Positions 52,664 through 60,284 of a stretch of DNA of 64,000 bases are shown here, piece after piece (the stretch's first letter is position 1; the number at the start of each line of letters is the position of its first letter). Position numbers and translations under genes: made by a program. The notes beneath the pieces are model-generated. The model was not told the origin of the DNA. It worked only from the letters and a program-made list of their open reading frames with translations, and did not search any database. The stretch comes from Chryseobacterium sp. CH25 (GTDB lineage: Bacteria; Bacteroidota; Bacteroidia; Flavobacteriales; Weeksellaceae), in contig NZ_NRQT01000007.1 of NCBI RefSeq assembly GCF_004119455.1, positions 1 to 64,000 of the forward strand, given 5' to 3'.

Positions 52664-52835
52664 TCTTTCTGCTGCATCTTTGCATCAGAGATCAGTGAGA
52701 TACTAAAAAAACAAACAGAAAATCAAAACTCTGATTTCAAAAATCACCAGATAAAACGGAGGTAAAACTCCGGGTTGGGAAGCAGATGTTTCTCCTCCGT
52801 TTTTGAAGGTTTACTTCCCAAAAAATTTAGAAGCG
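52664..52835 (+). ncRNA. Candidate structured untranslated RNA
   Basis: After a -7-like CATCTTTG (52664-52671) there are complementary blocks ATCAGAG/CTCTGAT, a terminator-like AACGGAGG/CCTCCGTTTTT, and overlapping alternatives TTGGGAAG/CTTCCCAA and GAAGCGCTTC followed by T7. The alternative pairings would be consistent with a regulatory leader or a small RNA. No known riboswitch class is recognised. Confidence 0.25.
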
Positions 52836-52923
52836 CTTCAATTTTTTTAATCGTGTAAAACTATCTGCGATCTGTTTCGCAGGGAAGAATACGAATGCTT
52901 TAACAATAAATTTTTTGAAAAAA

Positions 52924-53109
52924 ATGATACAGTTTATTTTAATGCTACTTGGTTTAGCATTCCCAAATAATAATACCCACACAACATCTGATAACAATCA
53001 AACACCTGATATAGTAGTAACCTATTCAGAACCTGAACAAGGCATAGATGATGGTGGCCCAATTACTGGAAATACAGGGCAAACACCCCCTCCAGCTCCA
53101 AAACCTTAA
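52924..53109 (+). CDS. Small exported Pro-rich peptide upstream of the TPR kinase
   Basis: A 61-residue product from ATG 52924 (or 64 from TTG 52915, which adds MKK). It has a short hydrophobic stretch (MIQFILMLLGLAF) that may act as a signal, then a hydrophilic segment with EPEQGIDDGGPITGNTGQTPPPAPKP at the C-terminus. No family is recognised. A terminator follows at 53135-53168 and the TPR histidine kinase gene begins 84 nt downstream. The pairing of a small exported peptide with a TPR sensor kinase raises the possibility of a signal peptide, which is inference. Confidence 0.55.
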   Translation: MIQFILMLLGLAFPNNNTHTTSDNNQTPDIVVTYSEPEQGIDDGGPITGNTGQTPPPAPKP

Positions 53110-53134
53110 AAATATTAAATATCTTATTATATAA

Positions 53135-53168
53135 CAAAAAAGACAGATTGCATAAATCTGTCTTTTTT
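53135..53168 (+). terminator. Terminator of the small peptide gene
   Basis: Stem AAAAAAGACAGATT/AATCTGTCTTTTTT with a short loop. Confidence 0.85.
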
Positions 53169-53192
53169 AGTATTTTGCAATAAACCAAAACC

Positions 53193-54823
53193 ATGAAAAA
53201 CTTTTCATTATTTTTATTGATAATTCTATTTTTTTTTTACTCATGCAAGAAAAATGTGATTTCAACGAATAATTTTTTCTATGAAAAAGCCAAAAATTTT
53301 AGAAAGGCTAATATTATTGATTCAGCATTCAATTACTACAACTTAGCTAAAAACGATTATTTAAAATCAAATGATTCACTAGGAGCAGCCAAATCATTTG
53401 TAAATATGGCAATAATTCAAGCAGCTAGAGGAGACTTTTATGGAAGCATAGAAACATCTCTGGAAGCTAATAATTTACTAAAAAATGAAAAAGATAGTAC
53501 TATAAGAAGTACTCTTGCGGCTAATTATAACAATATGGCTATTTCTTCTTCCTATCTTAAAAATTATGATCAATCAGTAGAATTTTATAAAAAGACTTTA
53601 GAATATGCTAATGATAGTGAAAATAAATCGGTCTACTATAATAATATAAGTGATGTATTAATACTTCAAGGAAAACTTCAATCAGCCAAGGTTTATTTGA
53701 AAATGGCAATTTTAGCTAAAGATAGTAACAACTATTCAATGGCTTTAAATAACTTAGCTAAAGTTAAATTTTTAGAAAATAAAAATTACAATCCATTACC
53801 TGAATTCCATAAAGCTTTAACAATAAGAGAAAGAAAAAATGACATTAATGGGAAAAATTCCAGTTATGCTACTCTTTCAGATTACTATGCTGAGAAAGAC
53901 AAAGAAAAATCTTTATATTTTGCAAATCAATTACTATCCACCGCCACAGAGATTAATAGCCTAAGTGACCAAACAGAAGCCTTACAAAGGCTTATCGTTT
54001 TAGATTCTAAAAATTATTTAATAAATTTCAAAAAATTTAATGAAATTCATAACAGCCTACAGATAGAAAGAAACAATGCAAAAAATCAATTTGCTTTGAT
54101 AAGGTTTGATGTGGAGAAGATAAAAAAAGAAAATGAAAAAAAAGAAAATGAGCTTTTAAAAAGAAATATAGGCTTAAGTGGTTTATCCTTACTTTTCATT
54201 GGTGCTTTTTTTGGAATAAAAAAAGGCAAAAAATTCTAAAACAAGAAAAAGAACTCGAAGTAAAAAACACAGAACTCAAAATGTCCAAAAAAGTACACGA
54301 TGTTGTCGCCAACGGTATTTACCAAGTGATGACAAAGATTGAGAACCAGGAAGATTTTGACCGAGATAAAGCACTTGATGAACTGGAATTTGTGTATGAA
54401 AAATCAAGGGATATTTCTTATGATAAAATTGGAGAAGAAAAAGAGTTCAGCAAAATAGTTTCAGACCTTATTGCTTCCTTCAATAGTGAAACCGTAAAAA
54501 CCTTTACAGCAGGAAACAGCCCTGCGATTTGGACCCCTATTTCAGCTACAGCTAAAGAGGAAGTTTACCAAATGATTCGCGAACTGATGGTAAATATGAA
54601 AAAACACAGCCATGCTAGTCATGTGGCTGTGAAGTTTGAAAAAATAAACAATAGGGTTGATATTCAATACAAAGACAATGGAATAGGAATTTCCGGAGAT
54701 CTTATTTATAAAAATGGGCTGCGTAATACGGCATCCCGCATAGAAGCGATTAACGGAACCATTACTTTTGACACCAAAATTGAAAAAGGACTGAAAGTAA
54801 ATCTTTCATTCCCTGCTTCCTAA
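53193..54823 (+). CDS. Lipoprotein-anchored TPR sensor histidine kinase (frameshifted in this sequence)
   Basis: The N-terminus MKNFSLFLLIILFFFYSC is a lipoprotein-type signal. Residues ~30-290 are tetratricopeptide repeats (ANYNNMAISSSYLKNYDQSVEFYKKTLEYA), then a coiled coil and one transmembrane helix (GLSGLSLLFIGAFFGI). The frame stops at 54240. Adding one A near 54218-54233 links it to KILKQEKELEVKNTELKMSKKVHDVVANG, giving 543 residues. The phosphoacceptor His is in KKVHDVV. The ATPase has N-box RELMVNMKKHSHA and DNGIG, as in NarX/HisKA_3-type kinases. It is followed after 10 nt by its response regulator. Confidence 0.85.
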
Positions 54824-54833
54824 TCATATAGCC

Positions 54834-55496
54834 ATGTTCAAAAAAGTTTTAATCGTTGAAGACCAGGAAATAATGAACCAGGGAATCCTGAACACGATAA
54901 AAGAATTAAATATCCCTGACTTTGATTATGTAATGTATTGTGATGAAGCTTTAAGCAGGATCAAAACAGCTTTAGAAAATAAAAGTCCTTATGATCTTCT
55001 TATCGCTGATCTGTCGTTTGAAAAAGATCATATTCCTCAACAGCTTCGTTCCGGACAGGAGCTTATTTATGAGGCAAAAAAGGTTCAGCCTGAGCTAAAA
55101 ACAGTTGTGTTTTCTGTAGAAAAGAAAGCTAAAACAATTGATGATCTTTACAAAACATATAAAGTTGACGGATTTGTAAGCAAGGCGAGACGTGATGGGC
55201 AAGACCTAAAAAGCACAATACGGAAAATCTTTAATGGAGAAATTGTAATTCCTCAGGAAGTTATCAATACAATGCGTCATATTTCTTCTGAATTTGATGG
55301 ATATGATATGAAATTAATTGAGCTGCTTGCTAAAGGACACAAACAAAGTGAAATAAGTACCTATTTGAAAGAACACCGAATGACACCTTACGGCATCAGA
55401 TCTATTGAAAAAAGATTGAACGAACTCCGTGACAGTCTTGGCGCAAAAAACAATATTGAGATGATCGTAACCTGTAAAGATATTGGCCTCATCTGA
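54834..55496 (+). CDS. Response regulator 1 (receiver plus LuxR-like HTH)
   Basis: A 220-residue regulator. The receiver begins MFKKVLIVEDQEIMNQGI with the acidic pair ED, a phospho-accepting Asp in YDLLIADLSFEKDH, and a Lys switch region near VDGFVSKARRDGQDL. The C-terminal HTH is a variant LuxR/GerE form (LIELLAKGHKQSEIS, IRSIEKRLNELRDSLGAKNN). It lies 10 nt after the TPR kinase, which should be its partner. It shares the start MFKKVLI, the ELNIP segment and the DIG(L/I)I ending with regulator 2, so the two are tandem duplicates. Confidence 0.9.
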   Translation: MFKKVLIVEDQEIMNQGILNTIKELNIPDFDYVMYCDEALSRIKTALENKSPYDLLIADLSFEKDHIPQQLRSGQELIYEAKKVQPELKTVVFSVEKKAKTIDDLYKTYKVDGFVSKARRDGQDLKSTIRKIFNGEIVIPQEVINTMRHISSEFDGYDMKLIELLAKGHKQSEISTYLKEHRMTPYGIRSIEKRLNELRDSLGAKNNIEMIVTCKDIGLI

Positions 55497-55531
55497 CCCA
55501 ATCTGTGGAAAAGGTTATTTTTTCGCATTAT

Positions 55532-55547
55532 TTACGGGATCACGTAA
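55532..55547 (+). promoter_or_regulatory. Operator-like dyad before response regulator 2
   Basis: TTACGGGATCACGTAA, with arms TTACG/CGTAA. It ends 21 nt before the -7 element TACTTTTG (55569-55576), exactly as at the downstream operon, and so overlaps the -33 position. It is a likely binding site for a response regulator acting as activator. Confidence 0.65.
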
Positions 55548-55568
55548 TGATGAAAAAATAAATGAATA

Positions 55569-55576
55569 TACTTTTG
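55569..55576 (+). promoter_or_regulatory. -7 promoter element of response regulator 2
   Basis: TACTTTTG, 37 nt before ATG 55614. Confidence 0.65.
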
Positions 55577-55613
55577 AGGTCTTAACCTATTTTTTTAATT
55601 AAATCGTATAACC

Positions 55614-56279
55614 ATGTTCAAAAAAGTTTTAATTGCCGAAGACCATGAAAGCATCAATATTTCCGTTCAAAAAACCCTTGAGGAGCTGAATATTCCCAAC
55701 GTAGATTATGTATACTATTGTGATGATGCCATAGGAAAAATACAGAAAGCGTTAAGGGAAGAACATCCCTATGACTTGTTGATTACAGATCTTTATTATG
55801 AGGAAGATCATCATGAACAGAATCTTAAAGATGGAAAAGATCTTATTAAAACAGCAAAAGAAATACAGCCTGATTTAAAAGTTATCGTATTTTCTGCAGA
55901 ACATAAAACGGGTGTCATAGAAAATCTTTTTTCAGATTATCACATTAACGGTTATGTTCGTAAAGCCAGAAATGATTCAAAAGATTTAAAAAAATCAATT
56001 ACCTCCGTATACATTGGTGAAGAATATTTATCTTTTGATCTCAAGCAAGATATGAAAAAATTCAATAGCTATGAATTTTCTACCTATGATATTACACTTG
56101 TTTCTCTCCTTTCTAAAGGAATTTTACAAAAAAATATACCTGTACATCTTGAGGAAAGAAATATTAGACCCGCCAGCCTCAGCAGCGTGGAAAAAAGGCT
56201 GAACAGCCTAAAAGAAGACCTTGAAATAAAAAGCAATGAACAGCTGGTGGCCTTCTGCAAGGATATCGGGATTATATAA
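55614..56279 (+). CDS. Response regulator 2 (paralogue of regulator 1)
   Basis: A 221-residue receiver/HTH protein, MFKKVLIAEDHESINISVQKTLEELNIP, with phospho-Asp in YDLLITDLYYEEDH and a C-terminal HTH LVSLLSKGILQKNIP plus SLSSVEKRLNSLKEDLEIKSNEQ. It is clearly homologous to regulator 1 over its whole length but has its own promoter with an operator-like dyad. A feed-forward loop (regulator 1 activating regulator 2) is possible. No separate kinase accompanies it. Confidence 0.9.
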   Translation: MFKKVLIAEDHESINISVQKTLEELNIPNVDYVYYCDDAIGKIQKALREEHPYDLLITDLYYEEDHHEQNLKDGKDLIKTAKEIQPDLKVIVFSAEHKTGVIENLFSDYHINGYVRKARNDSKDLKKSITSVYIGEEYLSFDLKQDMKKFNSYEFSTYDITLVSLLSKGILQKNIPVHLEERNIRPASLSSVEKRLNSLKEDLEIKSNEQLVAFCKDIGII

Positions 56280-56299
56280 AAACAATTCATTTCACTTAC

Positions 56300-56330
56300 A
56301 ACCTTTCAATTTTTTTGAAAGGGTTTTTAT
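56300..56330 (+). terminator. Terminator of response regulator 2
   Basis: Stem AACCTTTCAA/TTGAAAGGGTT with T-rich loop and T5. Confidence 0.8.
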
Positions 56331-56342
56331 TTTTTGCTCGTT

Positions 56343-56358
56343 TTACGGAAACCCGTAA
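56343..56358 (+). promoter_or_regulatory. Operator-like dyad before the ten-gene operon
   Basis: TTACGGAAACCCGTAA, a perfect 6-bp dyad with a 4-nt spacer, 21 nt before the -7 element TATTTTTG at 56380-56387. Ten of the twelve arm positions and the spacing agree with the dyad at 55532-55547. Confidence 0.7.
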
Positions 56359-56379
56359 TGAACAGAATTTTAATGCTCA

Positions 56380-56387
56380 TATTTTTG
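56380..56387 (+). promoter_or_regulatory. -7 promoter element of the ten-gene operon
   Basis: TATTTTTG, 28 nt before the first ATG at 56416. No -33 TTG is seen; the operator-like dyad occupies that place, as expected for an activator-dependent promoter. Confidence 0.65.
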
Positions 56388-56415
56388 GACTGTTAAACAA
56401 TAAACAATTTTTATT

Positions 56416-56637
56416 ATGAAAAAGGAATATTACATTAATAAGAATCAGCAGTCTAATGGAGACTATGAAGTGCATGAAAGCTCATGTCGATTTTTACCAT
56501 CTTCTGAAAATAGAATTTATTTAGGCAGTTTTTATACTTGTCAGGAAGCAGTAAATGAAGCGAAAAGACTATTCCCAGCTCAACGAAACAATATTAACGG
56601 GTGTTATTATTGTTCAAATGCATGTCATACAAGTTAA
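56416..56637 (+). CDS. Small Cys-rich protein, first gene of the operon
   Basis: A 73-residue soluble protein. It contains HESSCRFLPSSENRIYLGSFYTCQEAVNEAKRLFP and ends NGCYYCSNACHTS. The closing CxxC...C.H cluster with the earlier Cys suggests a small zinc-binding fold. Similar proteins with the HxxxCxxLP...LGxF...A...A pattern are found across bacteria as hypotheticals, often beside DUF1508 proteins. That is also the next gene here. Confidence 0.7.
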   Translation: MKKEYYINKNQQSNGDYEVHESSCRFLPSSENRIYLGSFYTCQEAVNEAKRLFPAQRNNINGCYYCSNACHTS

Positions 56638-56650
56638 ATAAAAAACAATT

Positions 56651-56989
56651 ATGGGAAAATTTATCATCACACAAAGAATCAACAACGAGTATCAGTTTAA
56701 TCTGAAGGCCGGAAATGGCGAAATTATTTTAACGAGCGAAGGATATGTCCAGAAAGCATCTTGCCAAAAAGGAATTGAATCTGTAAAAGTTAATTCACAA
56801 GACCTTTCGAGATACGACAAAAGGGTTGCGAAAAACGGAAAAGATTATTTCGTTTTAAAAGCAAGAAACGGAGAAATCATCGGGAACAGTCAAATGTACA
56901 GCTCAAAGTCCGGACTGGAGAATGGCATTGCATCCGTAAAAGCAAATGCTCCAACAGCAGAAATCGTTGATGAAACTTTAAAAAAATAA
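56651..56989 (+). CDS. Tandem DUF1508 (YegP-like) protein
   Basis: A 112-residue protein made of two DUF1508 repeats: residues ~5-50 (FNLKAGNGEIILTSEGYVQKASCQKGIESVKVNS) and ~58-105 (FVLKARNGEIIGNSQMYSSKSGLENGIASVKANA). The domain is a small beta-beta-alpha fold of unproven role, stress-related in some annotation. No signal peptide. It follows gene 1 of the operon by 13 nt and precedes the nuclease-like gene by 4 nt. Confidence 0.88.
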   Translation: MGKFIITQRINNEYQFNLKAGNGEIILTSEGYVQKASCQKGIESVKVNSQDLSRYDKRVAKNGKDYFVLKARNGEIIGNSQMYSSKSGLENGIASVKANAPTAEIVDETLKK

Positions 56990-56993
56990 TATT

Positions 56994-58064
56994 ATGGATC
57001 TCAAAATTAAACTTGATCAATTACATCAGAAAGTAATTGGTCTAAAAGAACAGATAGGAACGGAAGAAGCTACAAAAAATGCTTTTGTAATGCCTTTTAT
57101 ACAAATTCTGGGTTATGATATTTTTAATCCCACGGAAGTTGTCCCTGAATACATTTGCGACATTGGAACGAAAAAAGGTGAAAAAGTGGATTATGTTATC
57201 AAAAATAACGATGAACCCATCTTCATTATCGAATGTAAACATTGGAAAGAAAGTGCAGATGCTCACAATTCGCAACTTCACAGGTATTATCATGTTTCGA
57301 AAACGAGATTTGGAGTTTTGACTAATGGTATCGTTTATAACTTTTATACAGATCTTGAGAAGCCTAATATTATGGATGAAAAACCGTTCTTCACCATTAA
57401 TATTGAGGATTTAAAAGACAGTTCTATTAAAATTCTGGAAAGCTTTACAAAGAAAGATTATAACCTGGAGAGTATCCTTGATTCTGCAGAAGCATTAAAG
57501 TACATCAAGGCCATCAGAAAAGAATTCGAAAAAGAGATTGAAAACCCATCTGATGAATTAGTAAAACTATTGGTGAGCCGTTTCTTTGAAAAGCCTTTAA
57601 CAGCCAACAGAATGGTTTCTTTCAAAGAATATGCTAAAAAAGCTTTAACAACTTCTATTAATGAATCCATCAGCTTCCGGTTAAAATCTGCATTAAGCAT
57701 TAATGAACAAATAGAAAAAAGAGAAGACGATGTAAAAACATCACAACCCATCGATGAGAATAATGATTCTAAAATTGTAACAACGGAAGAAGAATTGGAA
57801 GGATTTCAAATTGTAAAAGCGATCCTCAGAGAGAAAATTCCTTCTTCCAGAATTGCTTACAGAGATACCCTTTCATATTTCGGAGTTTTGTTGGATGATA
57901 ACAATAGAAAACCGATTTGCAGATTACACTTTAATACAGCAAATAAATATTTAGAAACGTTCCATAACGGCAAAGAAGCAGGAGAAAAGGTTTTATTGAA
58001 CACTCTGGATGAAATCTATAATTACAGGAATCAGCTTCATCAGACACTGGAAAATTATAACTAA
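56994..58064 (+). CDS. HsdR_N-like PD-(D/E)XK nuclease domain protein
   Basis: A 356-residue protein. The N-terminal ~150 residues match the type I restriction HsdR N-terminal nuclease: TEEATKNAFVMPFIQILGYDIFNPTEV, then GEKVDYVIKNNDEPIFIIECKHWKE, with candidate catalytic D (in VDYVI), and E-x-K (ECK). The region GVLTNGIVYNFYTDLEKPN completes the fold. There is no helicase motif, unlike real HsdR (~1000 residues), and no HsdM/HsdS nearby. The C-terminal part (LEGFQIVKAILREKIPSSRIAYRDTLSYFGVLLDDN) looks like a second small domain. The role could be DNA or RNA cleavage in response to stress or phage. Confidence 0.82.
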   Translation: MDLKIKLDQLHQKVIGLKEQIGTEEATKNAFVMPFIQILGYDIFNPTEVVPEYICDIGTKKGEKVDYVIKNNDEPIFIIECKHWKESADAHNSQLHRYYHVSKTRFGVLTNGIVYNFYTDLEKPNIMDEKPFFTINIEDLKDSSIKILESFTKKDYNLESILDSAEALKYIKAIRKEFEKEIENPSDELVKLLVSRFFEKPLTANRMVSFKEYAKKALTTSINESISFRLKSALSINEQIEKREDDVKTSQPIDENNDSKIVTTEEELEGFQIVKAILREKIPSSRIAYRDTLSYFGVLLDDNNRKPICRLHFNTANKYLETFHNGKEAGEKVLLNTLDEIYNYRNQLHQTLENYN

Positions 58065-58066
58065 CC

Positions 58067-58594
58067 ATGAAAAAACTAATCTCTTTCATAATATTGACCT
58101 TCAGCTTATTTCTGTTAAATTCTTATCTGAAAGCCAATGACAATGTAGAACACGGCGGAAGATGTACAGGTTCTGCCTATTGTTCCGCATGCTCCAACTG
58201 CTCAAGATGTGGACATTGCAGTGGTGGTGGAACGTGTGGGGTTTGTGGAGGAGGCTCTTCCGGGAGAAGTTCATCATCAGGCAGATCCAATAAAAAAAGT
58301 AAGTCTGAAAAATACAAGCCTTCTGATTCTTATAAATCCTCAAAAGCAAAATCCAGTAAACCCCCAAAAGTATTTATTGATGAAGTTAATTTCAATATTA
58401 ATTCCAACAACAGGTACATTGCAGGAATAGAAGCAACAAATATTTATGAGAAGCCATCCTTAAAATCTAAAATAATAGCAACCATTTCTAAAAATACCAA
58501 GCTCATTCAACTTTCCAAAGAAGGCTCGTGGTATAAAGTACAAGTCAAATCAAGTGGAAAACAAGGATATGTTTATTATAAAGATGTAAAATAA
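58067..58594 (+). CDS. Exported Cys-rich SH3 domain protein
   Basis: A 175-residue protein. Residues 1-23 are a signal peptide (MKKLISFIILTFSLFLLNSYLKA). Residues ~30-65 hold eight Cys in a CxxC-like series with Gly/Ser (CSACSNCSRCGHCSGG), followed by a Ser/Lys-rich linker. Residues ~108-175 form a bacterial SH3 domain (ATNIYEKPSLKSKIIATISKNTKLIQLSKEGSWYKVQVKSSGKQGYVYYKDVK). SH3b domains often bind cell-wall peptides, so a periplasmic location is expected. It begins 2 nt after the nuclease gene. Confidence 0.82.
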   Translation: MKKLISFIILTFSLFLLNSYLKANDNVEHGGRCTGSAYCSACSNCSRCGHCSGGGTCGVCGGGSSGRSSSSGRSNKKSKSEKYKPSDSYKSSKAKSSKPPKVFIDEVNFNINSNNRYIAGIEATNIYEKPSLKSKIIATISKNTKLIQLSKEGSWYKVQVKSSGKQGYVYYKDVK

Positions 58595-58609
58595 TCAAAA
58601 CAAAATAAT

Positions 58610-59236
58610 ATGAACTTAAAGAATTTTTTAAATGAAGAACAGGATCCTCAAGCTGTTGAAAAACTTTTAGGAAGAATCAACAGCCTTCTTACTTCACAAG
58701 AAGTTGTAGAATACATAGCTGTTCAGAAGAAACCTGTAATCAATTTATCTCCAGATTGTATTGCTCTAACCAACAGGAGAATTATTTTCTGCAGGCCCAA
58801 AAATTTTGGCTTATCAATGGATTTTCAGGATTACAGTTGGGTAGATATAGCCGATTGCCACATCAAGGAAGGGATTGTTGGTGCTACGTTTATCATGAAA
58901 ACAACAAACAACTTCACCAATATGATGGATTATCTCCCTAAAAACCAAGCCAGAAAACTATACCAGTTTGCACAGGAAGTGGAAGAAAGAATGCGCGGTC
59001 TGAGAAGAGAAAAAAATCTTGAAACTTTGAGAGCTTCAGCTGGTGGAGTTACTGTGAACAATGCTACTCCTATTATCACACAACCACAACAATTTCAGGA
59101 GGAAAAAAAACCATTATTAATAGAAAATGAAGATCCTTTTGCCTTATTACAGAAGTTAAAAGACCTAAAGGAAAACGGAATAATTTCTCCTGAAGAGTTT
59201 GAAACAAAAAAGAACGAAGTTTTATCAAGAGTTTAA
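58610..59236 (+). CDS. PH-domain (YokE-like) protein with C-terminal SHOCT
   Basis: A 208-residue cytosolic protein. Residues ~30-125 are a bacterial PH-like domain (VEYIAVQKKPVINLSPDCIALTNRRIIFCRPKNFGLSMDFQDYSWVDIAD). Residues ~175-208 are a SHOCT motif (DPFALLQKLKDLKENGIISPEEFETKKNEVLSRV). Such proteins are usual partners of membrane proteins, especially TM2-domain proteins. The next gene, 3 nt later, is one. Confidence 0.87.
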   Translation: MNLKNFLNEEQDPQAVEKLLGRINSLLTSQEVVEYIAVQKKPVINLSPDCIALTNRRIIFCRPKNFGLSMDFQDYSWVDIADCHIKEGIVGATFIMKTTNNFTNMMDYLPKNQARKLYQFAQEVEERMRGLRREKNLETLRASAGGVTVNNATPIITQPQQFQEEKKPLLIENEDPFALLQKLKDLKENGIISPEEFETKKNEVLSRV

Positions 59237-59239
59237 ATT

Positions 59240-59455
59240 ATGAAATCAAAATCTACCGCCGCATTACTTGCTTTTTTCCTGGGAGGATTAGGCATTCACA
59301 GATTTTACTTAGGTCAAAATGTTATGGGAATACTTTATCTGATATTTTGCTGGACATTCATTCCTGCATTAATTGCATTTTTCGATTTCTTTGTATTTAT
59401 TTTTATGTCTGAAAATCGTTTCAATTATAAATATAATCTTAAAACCGGATTTTAA
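59240..59455 (+). CDS. TM2 domain protein
   Basis: A 71-residue membrane protein consisting of a TM2 domain: KSKSTAALLAFFLGGLGIHRFYLGQNVMGILYLIFCW as the first helix with the GxxGxHRFYLG hallmark, and a second helix TFIPALIAFFDFFVFIFM. Two helices linked by a short turn. It is common in gene clusters with SHOCT/PH proteins. It starts 3 nt after the PH-domain gene. Confidence 0.9.
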   Translation: MKSKSTAALLAFFLGGLGIHRFYLGQNVMGILYLIFCWTFIPALIAFFDFFVFIFMSENRFNYKYNLKTGF

Positions 59456-59464
59456 ACCAGTACT

Positions 59465-59893
59465 ATGAAACCATTTCTCACCTTCTGTGCGTTATGTTGT
59501 TTCATCGGTATTTTCAGACTTCCTATAGAATATTATACTTTCCTCAGAATTCTTATTTCCATTGGAGCTTTATTGGTTTTATACGATACTTTAAGCTTTA
59601 AACAACATTATTTCAGTATAATTTTTCTGATCATTCTCATTCTTTTCAATCCTGTTTTTCCCATTTATCTGTATCGAAAAAGTATTTGGATCCCTATCGA
59701 TACCATAACGGGAGTTCTGTTCTTATTGATCAATTTCATAGAAAGAAAAGAACAAAAAAGGAAGAAAAAATTACCGAAGAGGCCACAGAACCTTCAATAC
59801 CCATTCACCAAAGAACTGTTTCAAGAGACAGAATTATTAATCCTAAAAAACCAAAAGAAGAATAAACATCATGGAAAACCATCAAATAACTGA
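59465..59893 (+). CDS. Small polytopic membrane protein, DUF6804-like
   Basis: A 142-residue protein with four predicted helices in residues ~3-110 (PFLTFCALCCFIGIF, FLRILISIGALLVLY, FSIIFLIILILFNPVFPIYL, ITGVLFLLINFI), followed by a Lys-rich cytosolic tail (KEQKRKKKLPKRPQN). The central IxxNPxxPIyl motif and layout resemble DUF6804 proteins. Function unknown. Its end overlaps the TerB-like gene by 23 nt. Confidence 0.65.
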   Translation: MKPFLTFCALCCFIGIFRLPIEYYTFLRILISIGALLVLYDTLSFKQHYFSIIFLIILILFNPVFPIYLYRKSIWIPIDTITGVLFLLINFIERKEQKRKKKLPKRPQNLQYPFTKELFQETELLILKNQKKNKHHGKPSNN

Positions 59894-60278
59894 AAATCTC
59901 AAAGCTCATTTCTTAAGATTGTATCAAATGGCAATCTGTGATGACGACTTCAGTGCATTAGAGCTTAAAATGCTTTACAGGTGCGCTGAGGAAAGAGGAA
60001 TATCCTCAAAAAATTTGGATGAAATCCTTTTAAACCCGATCAATTTAAAATCATTGGTACCCAAAACTATTGAAGAAAAAATAGATTATCTGTATGATCT
60101 CACTGTCATGATCTGGGCAGACGGAATTGTTTCTCCAAACGAACATGCTGCAATGCAAAAATACGTTATGATGTTTGGTTTTTTGGAAGAGAATGTAATG
60201 GCAATTGTAGACTATCTCATTGAAGCCGTAAGAATCGGAAAGAACAAAAGTGAAATTTTATATGAACTAAAAAACTAA
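59871..60278 (+). CDS. TerB-like protein
   Basis: A 135-residue all-helical protein similar to the tellurite-resistance TerB fold. It has the typical acidic helix-turn patterns LYQMAICDDDFSALELKMLYRCAEERG and LTVMIWADGIVSPNEHAAMQKYV, the second with a D-G-x-x-x-x-x-E metal-binding signature. TerB domains occur in Ter stress modules linked to phage inhibition, membrane stress and metal resistance. Here it overlaps the preceding membrane-protein gene and precedes a coiled-coil membrane protein by 6 nt. Confidence 0.8.
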   Translation: MENHQITENLKAHFLRLYQMAICDDDFSALELKMLYRCAEERGISSKNLDEILLNPINLKSLVPKTIEEKIDYLYDLTVMIWADGIVSPNEHAAMQKYVMMFGFLEENVMAIVDYLIEAVRIGKNKSEILYELKN

Positions 60279-60284
60279 CCTATC

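Larger units (their letters stand above)
52545..52914. other. Gene-free stretch with direct repeats and possible structured RNA
   Basis: No convincing protein gene is seen. It holds an inverted-repeat candidate (52592-52607), three AAACTTTC direct repeats with 11-bp period (52621-52651), a segment able to fold into several hairpins (52664-52835), and an 18-nt dyad CTGCGATCTGTTTCGCAG (52865-52882) upstream of the small peptide gene. Confidence 0.55.

Noticed and set aside
52559-52765. 68-codon open frame upstream of the small peptide gene
   Set aside because: It runs through the direct repeats and hairpin segments, is Lys/Asn-rich without structure, and has no promoter at a suitable distance.
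7826-54233. Programmed frameshifting or true pseudogenes as the explanation of the ten broken genes
   Set aside because: Sites share only short homopolymers, with no slippery heptamer plus stimulator pattern, and they include the essential secA; a missing-base error is simpler.
56994-58064. Type I restriction-modification system
   Set aside because: Only the HsdR N-terminal nuclease domain is present; no helicase motor, methylase or specificity subunit lies nearby.
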